A stretch of DNA of 64,000 nucleotides from UBA4582 sp013204195 (GTDB lineage Bacteria; Pseudomonadota; Gammaproteobacteria; Pseudomonadales; Azotimanducaceae), in the NCBI GenBank assembly GCA_963925735.1, contig CAWUUH010000036.1, positions 6,624-70,623 on the forward strand. Direction: 5' to 3'. The notes beneath the pieces were generated by a model. That model ran no database searches, was not told the origin of the DNA, and worked only from the letters and a program-made list of their open reading frames with translations. Of this stretch, positions 8,351 to 16,507 are shown in pieces (the first letter of the stretch is position 1; every line of letters starts with the position of its first letter). A program made the position numbers and the translations under genes.

Positions 8351-9679
8351 CTAGTCGATGGATATCAATGTGAAGGATTGATGGCCCAGGACTATTTGGT
8401 CGCCAGGTTTGACGGGGATCTGGCCCTCGACCAGCTGCTGATTAAGATACACGGCATCAGCGCCGGCCGCTTCAATTGATACTTGGTCGGCGCGACATTG
8501 AAGCACGCCGCTGTGTGCAGTCGCAGCTTCTTGTGATAGTGCTGAATCAATGTCGGTGAGCTTCAGGGTTGGGCCAATGGCGAAGGCGTGGTTGTTGAAC
8601 AACACATGAGTCGCCCGTCGGCGGTTGGGCTGCAGTGGGGTCACGGCGATGACCTCAGCATCAACCTGAGCATCAACCTGAGCCAAGCTGGTGACGTGAT
8701 GGATCTGTTCATCGGTGCCGAGAATTTCGTCGATGTGGCGGGCGATGCCCTGCCTGACAGCATCGGTGCTGAGCCTCTCGACGGTGACACCGCTCAGCAT
8801 CGCCAGACTATCCAGCAGTCCGGGAAAGCCCGCGAAGCGATGTGAAATTAACAAGGTGGCCGGTTGGCCGGGCTCGAGTCGAGCATTGACGGCCTGGATG
8901 ATCGATGGGTAGAGACTGACGCAAGCGGCTACCAGTTGCTCGCCAGAGACGGAGGTCTGGTGGACACCCGTGTCGAATGTCAGGTTGAAGGTGGGCTCGA
9001 TGAGCTGCTCACGGCTTGTAATCCAGCGGGGTATGGTGTCATACAATTGCTGTTCGCTGGCAGCCAAGTGCAAGGGGTCATAACGTGAATCCTTGATGAA
9101 TTGGTTGGCGATGGTGTTGGCCCAACGATCCCAGAGTCGATATAAGCCTGTATCCGGCAAGGTTTGTGTCGTCGACTGACGTCGTCCAGCTTGGGTTTGT
9201 AAGAGGCTCAAGGTGACTCGGTGGAGGTGAATGTCAAGCAGCAGTAGCGGGTGTGTTTGATGATGTTCGGCAGCGGCCATCAGGGCGGTGTCGACTAGGC
9301 CGCGTACCGGTAATCCGGCTTCCCTAGCCATGCCCAGCAATAGGCTGAGTTGCGCGCTGGAGTAGTCCCCCGGGACCGCCAAAATAACCTGGTCGATGTC
9401 AGCCTGAATGACAGTCCAGATTGACGTCAAGTGAGCAAATGCTAAATCCGCATTATGGCGAACCTGGGGATGGTCAGCCGCCAGAGCTTGAGTGTCTAAT
9501 TGGTGCCAGAATCGCGTGTGCGTCCAGCGTGGCAGCAGTCGTGCCTGTTGCATGGCCTGGGTGCCCAGTAATAGCCGTTGATCATCGATGACCGCGTAAC
9601 CAGGGCTCTGCAGCACAGGTTGACCATCAATGCTGACATCGATGCCGCTGTCGTTGATTTCTATGAGTCCTATGTTCAA
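8351..9679 (-). CDS. Hsp70/actin-fold protein with C-terminal FHA-like domain
   Basis: A 442-residue cytoplasmic protein. Several segments match the Hsp70 ATPase: GYAVIDDQRLLLGTQAMQQA (28-47), VILAVPGDYSSAQLSLLLG (98-116) and AREAGLPVRGLVDTALMAAA (118-137). The nucleotide motifs are worn: the glycine-rich phosphate-2 loop is replaced by LLLLDIHLHRVTLSLL, and the usual GG of the adenosine motif is replaced by LLISHRFAGFPG. Residues 357-442 look like a degenerate forkhead-associated domain (NNHAFAIG, HSGVLQ, VYLNQQLV, VKPGDQIVLG). The start is TTG at 9679 with GGAG about eight bases before it. FHA domains read phosphothreonine, so a link with the operon's kinase-fold protein is tempting, but both are degenerate. 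Fold call moderate; function unknown. Confidence 0.72.
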   Translation of the reverse strand: MNIGLIEINDSGIDVSIDGQPVLQSPGYAVIDDQRLLLGTQAMQQARLLPRWTHTRFWHQLDTQALAADHPQVRHNADLAFAHLTSIWTVIQADIDQVILAVPGDYSSAQLSLLLGMAREAGLPVRGLVDTALMAAAEHHQTHPLLLLDIHLHRVTLSLLQTQAGRRQSTTQTLPDTGLYRLWDRWANTIANQFIKDSRYDPLHLAASEQQLYDTIPRWITSREQLIEPTFNLTFDTGVHQTSVSGEQLVAACVSLYPSIIQAVNARLEPGQPATLLISHRFAGFPGLLDSLAMLSGVTVERLSTDAVRQGIARHIDEILGTDEQIHHVTSLAQVDAQVDAEVIAVTPLQPNRRRATHVLFNNHAFAIGPTLKLTDIDSALSQEAATAHSGVLQCRADQVSIEAAGADAVYLNQQLVEGQIPVKPGDQIVLGHQSFTLISID

Positions 9680-9691
9680 GTTAAGACTCCA

Positions 9692-10486
9692 TTAGCTTTG
9701 TAGGTGGCCGATCAATTGATTGTCGCAATAGGCTTCCGCATCCAAGACCAGACGCTCCTGAGCCAACTGCAACTGATGCAAAAGAAACATCACAATAATA
9801 CTGATCAACAATGCCACGAAGGTCGAGTTAAAGGCGACGCCAAGACTCTGAGTGACACCGGCAATATTTCCCTGGGCTGCCTGCTGGGCTTGAGCCAGGG
9901 CTTGGCCGATACCGCGGACGGTACCGAGAAAGCCGATGGAAGGTATTGCCCAGGCGATGTAACGAATCATAGAGAGTTCTGAATCGAGACGATCAGACTC
10001 TGATGCGCAGATAGCGCGGATAGCGGTGGAGACGTCTTGAATATTGCGAGTCGACCGAAACCTGTGCAGTGCCGTGAGCAGTGCTCGAGGTAAAAGAAAG
10101 GACTGTTGACGCGCCGACAAGGCCTGAATGGGGCGAGCATATTCGCGGCTGTCTTCTGGCAGAATGCTGGTGCCTTGTTTAATGGGAATTAAATTCAAGC
10201 CTAAAACGTCACGTTCCTGGCGGGCGAGATTTGCCTTGTAAGCCATCAATGCGAATGCCCACAGCATCAAGATGAAGCAGGTCTCTTGTTCAAAGTCTCT
10301 GATCACAACGTAGCTTGAGCGCTCGGGTACGTAATTAGGATTTGAGTTGATTTCAATCGCCTGCAGCTGCAGGATCTCGCTGGCATTCGGTCTGACAATA
10401 GAGACATAGAGGCTATGTATCAGGATCGCGGCGATAATCAACGAAAATAATTGGTAGAGAAATTCAACGGGCAACTGTTTGCGCAC
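9692..10486 (-). CDS. MotA/TolQ/ExbB-type proton channel subunit
   Basis: A 264-residue inner-membrane protein. Helices lie near residues 8-30 and 66-84, then a cytoplasmic domain, then the conserved pair: IRYIAWAIPSIGFLGTVRGI and GVAFNSTFVALLISIIVMFLL. The FLGTVRGIGQAL segment matches the LLGTVWGI signature of TolQ/ExbB, and the last helix matches the other half of the channel. Such proteins form a pentamer around a D-type dimer and turn proton flow into motion. No separate ExbD/TolR gene is present; the VWA proteins encoded downstream have the needed helix with aspartate. Start is GTG at 10486 with AGGT upstream. Confidence 0.88.
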   Translation of the reverse strand: MRKQLPVEFLYQLFSLIIAAILIHSLYVSIVRPNASEILQLQAIEINSNPNYVPERSSYVVIRDFEQETCFILMLWAFALMAYKANLARQERDVLGLNLIPIKQGTSILPEDSREYARPIQALSARQQSFLLPRALLTALHRFRSTRNIQDVSTAIRAICASESDRLDSELSMIRYIAWAIPSIGFLGTVRGIGQALAQAQQAAQGNIAGVTQSLGVAFNSTFVALLISIIVMFLLHQLQLAQERLVLDAEAYCDNQLIGHLQS

Positions 10487-10495
10487 AATAATGAC

Positions 10496-10804
10496 CTAAA
10501 TGTTAGTGGGGAAGTCGACGGCCTTATCGGTATCGACTTCCTGGCTCGGCACAAATGCGTCAAGTGCTCGAATGATAGGACTTGCTGGTCTCGGGTTGTT
10601 CGCCCCAGTTTGGTCCGCCCCAGAATCTGGATTAGTTACAGTGGTGTCCGGTGTTCGTCGCTCAAAGGTTAAGGCTGATTCAACCGGTGCGGTTTTGTTC
10701 ACTGCGGGTAATTCAGTCGCAAATGCGGCTAGTCCCAGCAGTAGCTCTGCGCAGAGTAGCCCTGTCCATCCCAGTCCTGCCCGTAGTAGCCGTCGTTGCA
10801 TCAT
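10496..10804 (-). CDS. Small exported protein of the motor-like operon
   Basis: A 102-residue protein with a signal peptide-like N-terminus (MMQRRLLRAGLGWTGLLCAE, then an AAFA cleavage-like site). The mature part of about 75 residues is polar and probably disordered, rich in Thr, Pro, Asp and Asn. It matches no family I recognise. Its start overlaps the stop of the PEGA/FGE gene (10801-10804), which makes it very likely a real translated gene. It may be a periplasmic linker or peptide partner of the complex. Confidence 0.65.
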   Translation of the reverse strand: MMQRRLLRAGLGWTGLLCAELLLGLAAFATELPAVNKTAPVESALTFERRTPDTTVTNPDSGADQTGANNPRPASPIIRALDAFVPSQEVDTDKAVDFPTNI

Positions 10805-12858
10805 TCAACATACCTTGCGATTCGAAACCCGACATCCGGTCGAGGTGACTGGCCAAAGTCACGAAACGTCCAGCGTAACTCGCTGAAGCGTCCATGGGTA
10901 TAGTTTGAGCCTTTAATAACGTGACGCTCACCACTTATAGGTCCGCTGGGATCGACTAGCACCGCCGTGGGCTCGACCTGGGCGTAATAGTCGTGCATCC
11001 ATTCTGAGACGTTGCCAGCCATATCAAACAGGCCTGCGGGATTTGCCGGGAAGCTACCCACTGGCGCTGTACCACGAAAATGATCGAGATAGCCGGTCAG
11101 AACATCGGCGGCCACTGTGTTGGCAGACTCGTCCGCATAGTTAGCTTCAATCGCCACGGGTGGCATAGCATCGCCCCAGGGGAAACGTGTTGGCGTGGGT
11201 CCGGCGGCATAACGGCTGGCCCAGATCCATTCAGCTTCGGTGGGTAATCGATAGCCACTATTCATGGGCGTCACCGCCTGCCAACGATTATCGATGAGTT
11301 CATAGGCCGAAGCCAAGCCTTGTTGCTGGCTCAGCCAGTTGCAGAAAGCTACAGCGTCGTCCCAGGCAAGGTTTACCACCGGCCGGTCATTGCCGTTTAG
11401 TAGCGCTCGGCCGAGCATCCCAGAGTCGTGCAGACGGTCGAATTGCTGGTACTGGGCGTTGGTGACCTCATGGATACCAATATAGTAATGCCGACTGAGT
11501 TGTACCTGCTTTTCAATTTCGTTCGCTCGTCGGCCGGGTTCGCGCCGGCTCGCGCCCATGGTAAAGGCGCCAGGCTGAATGAGCTTGAGTACCTGGCCGA
11601 TGGCGGTGGTCGTGGTCGGTTCCATCGAGGCGAGTTTGGCTTCGGCCTCGGTGAGAAGCTCAATGATGAATTGCTGGGCCTGACCTGGTTGCGGTGTCAC
11701 GTTGATCTGCTGACTTTCATAGCCGGCCAATTCAATGCCGATGATATGGGGCACGGCGTTGAGTTCGAGGCGCTCGAAGATTTTGCCCCGTGGCTGACCG
11801 TCTACCACCAAAGATGCGCCGGCGGGACTCACCTGTAGGCTGACGATGCCCAGCACAGGTGGTAGCGTGAGGTTGAGCTGAGTGTCGCTGGCAGCGTCGA
11901 TGGTCACAGCGCGCTCTGTGGTTTCATAGCCGGGCTTTGTCAGGCGCAATCCATAAGTTTTTCCGGGTGCCAGGCTCAGCTGGAGTGGAGTCTGACCACG
12001 ATATTCATCGGCAATCGTGACACTCGCCGCGGAGGGCGTCGACTGGATTGATAACTGACCATCCTGTGCCATGAGGGTGATTTCCGGAAGTATCTGATCC
12101 TGTTGAGCCGTGATGTTGACCTCAGCCTGCCAGGACTTGAAACCCGGTCTGGTAACGAGTAGCTGGTGGTAACCTTGCATGACCTCGATGCGGGCTGGGG
12201 TAGTAGCGACTTCGATGCCATCGATACTGACGGCGGCGGCCGTGGGTTGGCTGCTGAGGCTCAGTAGTGCCCAGGCGGGTACTAATGTCACCAACAGGTT
12301 TTGACTTAGGCCTTGGCCCTCAATGTGAACGTCGGTATCGAATGGCAAGAAACGCGCGGCGCGGACGCTGACGTTATGGTTGCCAGCTTGAATGTCTGTC
12401 ACCGTCAGAGGCGTCAGGCCAACAGGTTCTTGGTCGAGAAATACCGGCGACCGAGTCTCAGGTAAAGTTGAGACGGTCAGCGTACCGGGCAGTTTGGCCA
12501 GCTCAAGGTGGATCGTCTGGTCGGCCAGTTCGCCTACATGAATCATTGATTTGAGTGGCGTGTAGCCCTCAGCGGTCACTGCCACGGTGTAGTCGCCGGC
12601 TAACATCAAGTAGCGTTCACCCAGCAGATAGGTAAAGGTGCCGTCGGTGATTTCCAGGTTCGCATCCACAGGGCTGAGATCAAAGCGAACGGCGCGGGCG
12701 CTGAAAACAAACAGTGCGACCAGTGTCAGTGCCGCGAATAGCGACAGGATGACAATATGTATTGGTTTCAGGCCTGGCCCGCGGCGGCTGATCACAGCCT
12801 CAGCTCGGGAAAATGGCGTGACTTCGATAATCTGGTGGGGATCAAGGCTCGAGGGCAT
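10801..12858 (-). CDS. PEGA-repeat protein with C-terminal FGE/SUMF1 fold
   Basis: A 685-residue membrane-anchored protein. A cytoplasmic tail of about 30 residues and one helix (about 33-53) are followed by around five PEGA-type repeats (each ending like GYHQLLVTRPGFKSW or GKTYGLRLTKPGYET). The C-terminal 250 residues form a formylglycine-generating-enzyme/SUMF1 fold: MGASRREPGRR, HEVTNAQY, PVVNLAWDDAVAFCNWLS, YRLPTEAEWIWASR, FDMAGNVSEWMHDYY and a closing VGFRIARY. By my visual alignment, the two catalytic copper-binding cysteines are Thr654 and Ser659 here, so sulfatase maturation is unlikely. The fold more likely binds a ligand, as TagR does for PpkA. Start and stop are both coupled to neighbours. 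Confidence 0.87.
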   Translation of the reverse strand: MPSSLDPHQIIEVTPFSRAEAVISRRGPGLKPIHIVILSLFAALTLVALFVFSARAVRFDLSPVDANLEITDGTFTYLLGERYLMLAGDYTVAVTAEGYTPLKSMIHVGELADQTIHLELAKLPGTLTVSTLPETRSPVFLDQEPVGLTPLTVTDIQAGNHNVSVRAARFLPFDTDVHIEGQGLSQNLLVTLVPAWALLSLSSQPTAAAVSIDGIEVATTPARIEVMQGYHQLLVTRPGFKSWQAEVNITAQQDQILPEITLMAQDGQLSIQSTPSAASVTIADEYRGQTPLQLSLAPGKTYGLRLTKPGYETTERAVTIDAASDTQLNLTLPPVLGIVSLQVSPAGASLVVDGQPRGKIFERLELNAVPHIIGIELAGYESQQINVTPQPGQAQQFIIELLTEAEAKLASMEPTTTTAIGQVLKLIQPGAFTMGASRREPGRRANEIEKQVQLSRHYYIGIHEVTNAQYQQFDRLHDSGMLGRALLNGNDRPVVNLAWDDAVAFCNWLSQQQGLASAYELIDNRWQAVTPMNSGYRLPTEAEWIWASRYAAGPTPTRFPWGDAMPPVAIEANYADESANTVAADVLTGYLDHFRGTAPVGSFPANPAGLFDMAGNVSEWMHDYYAQVEPTAVLVDPSGPISGERHVIKGSNYTHGRFSELRWTFRDFGQSPRPDVGFRIARYVE

Positions 12859-15158
12859 CAGATTTTCTCATCGCAAATCAGGTGAATGGTGACAGGCGTC
12901 ATCCCGCCACTGAGCGTAAATGCCTGTCTGACATCTCGGTAGCCTGGCCGCCGGCCAACCACGGTATAGGTGCCGGGCACGAGTGCCAATTCGCGTTTCA
13001 TGAAGGCACCCAAATGGCTGGTCTGGTAAACCGTGATATCGGTATTGTTATCGGACTGTACGACAACGGGCAATGGAATCCTTGCTTGTGCGATGCGGAG
13101 TGAAAGTTCATTGATTTGTCGTTGGAGCAGCGGCCCCTGATTCGCCAGCCCCGCGGCACGGATCAGCGCCTGCCGGGCCTTAGTCAACGCCGGGTCAAGG
13201 CGCATGTGCTCGGGCGCCTTGAGATAATACTCAAGGGTCTGGTCCAGTGCCAGACGTTGCCGGGCTTGCTCGAGGCCAGCGCTCGCAGCTAATAGTCCGG
13301 GTTCCAGGGCGAGCATCTGTTCAAATTGCAGAACCGCCATTGACCAGGTTTCATGGGCCATCGCTTGCTCTGCCTTTAGGCTTAAGGCGTTGATCTGTTG
13401 GCTTCGCTCCAGCAGGCGAACTTGCAGTAGCCCGTCCTGGGGTTCCGTAGCTGCGGGGAATAGGGTTTGAGCTACAGCGAATGCTTGTCGTGCACCTGTC
13501 AGGTCGCCCTGTTCAAGTCGAATAAAAGCCCGTGACATGGTCTCGTTAAAGCGCAGTCGGGTCAAAGTATCAGTGGTTCGTATGATGCCTGCTCGCGCCT
13601 CCTGAGATGCGTTATCCAGAGTCTGTGCCTGCTGATACAACGCCAGAGCGTCCTGCCACGCCTGTTCGCGCTCCGCAGTCTGAGCCTGGCGTAGCCATGC
13701 AAGGACCTGGTCGAGGTTTTCAGCTCTGATCAAATCTGATCGATACTCAGGGTTATCAGGTCGAATAGCGATGAGTGTCGACAGGGCATTTATCGCTAGT
13801 TCAGCGTTACCCTGAGTGAACGCGTCTTCGGCGATTTTCTGATTGTGATTGATAAGGTCGGGAATGCGCGCCGCCAGTGTTTGGCTTGTGTCGATGGCTT
13901 GCTGATATTGCGTCAGGGCGTCGGCATAAAGGCCTTGTCGAAACAGTTCCTCCGCTATCAGCGCTTGGTTGCTGATCAGGCTGTACTCAGTCAATGCCCA
14001 TATCAGGACACCCTGGTCTTCGAGCACGACTTGCTGCCGCAGCAAAATTTCTGCGAGGGTTTCAGCGCTCGATTTTTCGGGGTCGATGCGAGCTGCTTGC
14101 ACCGCCGGCTGCGCCGGGGCAGGTGTCTGAATGTCGGTTTGGGCGGTTGCCTCGGTGGTCAACTCTGCTGGCGATTTCGCTGGGTTGCCGAAGAATGTTG
14201 GCAGCAGCATAAAGATACCCGCGGCGATCAGTACTAATGTCGATAGTGCCGCCATTGCGTTGAAGCTGCTAACAGCTGGTTTCTGGTGCGGTCCCGGATG
14301 AAGCTGGATGTCGAGTTCCGCCGATGGGTTAACAGTACTGGGCTTGCGCCGAGTTGATTCTGGCTGTTGTGCTGGCTGTAAATGGGCCGAACCGGAGGCG
14401 GATGGTTGCTGCGCCTGATGACTAACTTGCTCATCATAATAGGCTTGCAGGGTGTCGCGAATGATTGAAATCTGGCTCGGTCGGGCAGCGGCGGAAGTGG
14501 CCAACAGGCTTTGGAGCAAGGACTTGATGGCGTCTGGGATGTCGCCGTCGGTATTAATCACAGCGTCGGGTTGCCAGACTTGCTGGCTCAAGAGTTGGAA
14601 TAACAGCACACCCAGAGCGTAAATATCATCGCTGGGGGCGGCCGGTTGGCCGGCCAGAGTCTGTGGGCTTGCAAAATTCTCAGGTGCTCCAGGTGGGTTA
14701 ATTTTTAGGCCGAATCCCGCCAGATATAACTGCTGTTGGCGGTCGATCAGCAAATTCCCGGGTCGAATGTCGCCATGGACGAGGTTGATGCTGTGGACGT
14801 AGTCAAGTACCTCGAGCAACTGTCGAAGTATGGGCCAGGCGTTATGAAAAGATTGGTTAAGCCTGAAGGCGTGAAGTGAATCTATGTGTTGGCAGATCAG
14901 CACATCAACCCCGTGCCAACGAACCAGCTCCAGTGTCCGAAGGATGCGCGGGTGAATCAGACCCTTATGGCGATTAATAGTCTTGCGGATAATCGTTTGT
15001 TCGGATGCGCCGAGAGCCACTGGCAAACGTTTGCACCAAACTTGCTCATTGTGTTGGGTGTTAATGGCCAGCCAGTTGTCGAACTGATCGTCAAGGTTGA
15101 GTGACTGGAGTAGCTTGAACCCTGCGAATTCCTGGCCCTCGGTAAAATCAAAAGTCAC
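12858..15158 (-). CDS. Kinase-fold (likely pseudokinase) TPR/PEGA membrane protein
   Basis: A 766-residue protein. Residues 10-245 form a Ser/Thr kinase-like domain: the ATP-site lysine is likely K43 (VWCKRL), the catalytic loop is HGDIRPGNLL (128-137), and SDDIYALGVLLF matches subdomain IX. However, the DFG motif is GFG (148-150) and the glycine-rich loop lacks glycines, so metal-ATP binding should be impaired. A disordered Gln/Pro linker leads to one helix (about 302-324), then a periplasmic region with TPR-like helices (for instance ELFRQGLYADALTQYQQAI) and a C-terminal PEGA domain (GTYTVVGRRPGYRDV). This matches PpkA in topology: kinase inside, sensor outside. It may act as a signal-coupled scaffold. 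Confidence 0.83.
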   Translation of the reverse strand: MTFDFTEGQEFAGFKLLQSLNLDDQFDNWLAINTQHNEQVWCKRLPVALGASEQTIIRKTINRHKGLIHPRILRTLELVRWHGVDVLICQHIDSLHAFRLNQSFHNAWPILRQLLEVLDYVHSINLVHGDIRPGNLLIDRQQQLYLAGFGLKINPPGAPENFASPQTLAGQPAAPSDDIYALGVLLFQLLSQQVWQPDAVINTDGDIPDAIKSLLQSLLATSAAARPSQISIIRDTLQAYYDEQVSHQAQQPSASGSAHLQPAQQPESTRRKPSTVNPSAELDIQLHPGPHQKPAVSSFNAMAALSTLVLIAAGIFMLLPTFFGNPAKSPAELTTEATAQTDIQTPAPAQPAVQAARIDPEKSSAETLAEILLRQQVVLEDQGVLIWALTEYSLISNQALIAEELFRQGLYADALTQYQQAIDTSQTLAARIPDLINHNQKIAEDAFTQGNAELAINALSTLIAIRPDNPEYRSDLIRAENLDQVLAWLRQAQTAEREQAWQDALALYQQAQTLDNASQEARAGIIRTTDTLTRLRFNETMSRAFIRLEQGDLTGARQAFAVAQTLFPAATEPQDGLLQVRLLERSQQINALSLKAEQAMAHETWSMAVLQFEQMLALEPGLLAASAGLEQARQRLALDQTLEYYLKAPEHMRLDPALTKARQALIRAAGLANQGPLLQRQINELSLRIAQARIPLPVVVQSDNNTDITVYQTSHLGAFMKRELALVPGTYTVVGRRPGYRDVRQAFTLSGGMTPVTIHLICDEKI

Positions 15159-16507
15159 AGTCCAGACCTGTAGCGTCGATAGGCTTCCCAGAGTTTGTTC
15201 TGGCGCTCGATATCCGTTTCCATCGTTGCCGCTTCCCAGAGTTGTTGGGCGATGATGTCATCTGCTTGAGGCCGGGGGATATCGGCGGCTATTGGTCCGG
15301 GACTGTTGCGCGGGTTAGGCGTCGTGTCTTGAGTAGGAATGCCGGCCAACATGGGCCTTTGCTGGGGGGGCGCGCTCGCGGGTCGTGGCGTGGCATCGAG
15401 TACCTGCTGCCGTGACGCGGAAATAAGTTTGTCGAAATGTGTGATCGATGCATTTAGGGCCTTGTCTAGGCCGCTATCGAGACCGCTATCTTCGCCATTA
15501 ATTAATGCATGACTGACTGGTTTGAGTTGATGATTGTTGAGGGCAGTGCCGGGTGCCGAGCTCTCGCCTGATGCGTGTAAGCCCGCTTGTGATTCGCTGA
15601 TGATGGCAGTTGCCAGCACAATGACCCGCGACGCGCGCGCGAGGGCGAGTTCGGCGGCGTCGATGCTGGCCTCGGCAGCCACATCGCTTTGGGCGTTCTC
15701 GAGTTCTTGGTCAGCGATAATAACGGCAACTCTGGCTTGCGCAAGACTGGCTGATGCTACGGCAAGGGTGGTCTCACTCGCCGCGTTAGCGACTGCAAAT
15801 GCCGCTGACTCGAGAGTGGCGCTAACGGTTTGGAGGGCTTTCATCGCCGCCAAGGTGGCGGTTTCGGTGACGTGTTGCGGCGCATAATCCGCGCTGTTAC
15901 CAATGCTTGATTCGCTGTTGGCACTCGATTCGCTGTTGGCGCTTGATTCGCTGTGGGCACTTGATTCGCTGTTGGCACTTGATTCGCTGCCAGGCTCGTC
16001 ATTGACTGCGGTGGTTGCCGGAATGAATTCGCTCAGGTCTGCAGCGAGTTCCGCGAGCGTCTGGCCCTGCTGACTTAAGGCATTGGCGGCCTGCTGGCGT
16101 GGGGTTAGCGGTTCAGCTTGTGCTTCGGCAGGGCTGGGCGCCGCGTCAGATTTGCTGCGCTGTGGCGCCGGAGAACCGGTTGCCGTAGCGCTAGATGTTG
16201 AAGCGCTAGATGTCGAAGCGCTAGGCGCCTCAGAGTGGGATGCCGATGGCGTAGATTTTGCGCTCTGACTCGACTTTTGTGGTTTCGCCGTCGCGGCTGG
16301 TGGAGGAATTGAGGCTGCTGGCGGCGGTGTGGTGGATGGCGGCAGGGTGATTAAAGGCTCTGGGGGTTGGGGTGTCTGACAGCCCTGCAACCAAAGGCTG
16401 CCGTATAGCAACACGCAGACAGCCAAGGACCGTCGAGGGATTCGACGGCTGCGCCTGGTTCGGCAGGGTTCATGATGATGGCATGGCATAGCTGGTTTTG
16501 ATTGCAT
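15155..16507 (-). CDS. Outer-membrane lipoprotein with Pro/Ala/Ser-rich spacer
   Basis: A 450-residue protein with a long basic n-region and a lipobox LWLQGC (lipidated Cys43; no Asp at +2, so outer-membrane sorting is expected). Then follow a Pro/Ser/Thr/Ala spacer (about 44-135), a repeat block of SSANSE hexapeptides, an Ala-rich predicted helical region (about 205-300), and a polar tail ending RQNKLWEAYRRYRSGL. No known domain is visible. As the first gene of the operon it may be the outer-membrane anchor, comparable in position to TagQ in T6SS signalling clusters. The low-complexity part could span the periplasm or peptidoglycan. The start at 16507 could instead be the ATG six codons later. 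Confidence 0.78.
   Translation of the reverse strand: MQSKPAMPCHHHEPCRTRRSRRIPRRSLAVCVLLYGSLWLQGCQTPQPPEPLITLPPSTTPPPAASIPPPAATAKPQKSSQSAKSTPSASHSEAPSASTSSASTSSATATGSPAPQRSKSDAAPSPAEAQAEPLTPRQQAANALSQQGQTLAELAADLSEFIPATTAVNDEPGSESSANSESSAHSESSANSESSANSESSIGNSADYAPQHVTETATLAAMKALQTVSATLESAAFAVANAASETTLAVASASLAQARVAVIIADQELENAQSDVAAEASIDAAELALARASRVIVLATAIISESQAGLHASGESSAPGTALNNHQLKPVSHALINGEDSGLDSGLDKALNASITHFDKLISASRQQVLDATPRPASAPPQQRPMLAGIPTQDTTPNPRNSPGPIAADIPRPQADDIIAQQLWEAATMETDIERQNKLWEAYRRYRSGL
15907..15990 (-). repeat. 18-base tandem repeat in the lipoprotein gene
   Basis: About 4.7 copies of an 18-base unit (ttgattcgctgttggcac on the plus strand) encode the hexapeptide SESSAN/H in the lipoprotein. 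Copies differ at one or two bases. The unit length is a multiple of three, so gain or loss of copies keeps the reading frame and only changes spacer length. Confidence 0.9.
16185..16229 (-). repeat. 15-base tandem repeat in the lipoprotein gene
   Basis: Three copies of a 15-base unit (gaagcgctagatgtc and close variants) encode repeated SASTS-type pentapeptides in the Pro/Ser/Ala spacer. Like the 18-base repeat, this array preserves the frame on expansion or contraction. Confidence 0.85.

Larger units (their letters stand above)
6217..16507 (-). other. Eight-gene envelope motor/pseudoenzyme operon
   Basis: Eight minus-strand genes run from 16507 down to 6217 with almost no gaps. Start/stop overlaps occur at 15155-15158 (ATGA), 12858-12860 (TGATG), 10801-10804 and 7245-7247 (TAATG); the remaining gaps are 9, 12 and 17 bases. 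Order: lipoprotein, kinase-fold/TPR/PEGA protein, PEGA/FGE-fold protein, small exported protein, MotA/TolQ/ExbB subunit, Hsp70-fold/FHA-like protein, VWA protein 1, VWA protein 2. Seven of the eight have export or membrane signals. This coupling implies coordinated synthesis of one complex. The only promoter-sized gap is 16508-16629. I know no named system with this exact set. Confidence 0.75.

Noticed and set aside
10801..12858. Active formylglycine-generating enzyme
   Set aside because: The two copper-binding cysteines are replaced by Thr and Ser, and no sulfatase gene is nearby.
6217..16507. Zorya-type anti-phage system
   Set aside because: ExbB/MotA-type and D-type subunits recall ZorAB, but no ZorC/D/E-type helicase or nuclease gene is present and VWA/FGE/PEGA parts are periplasmic.
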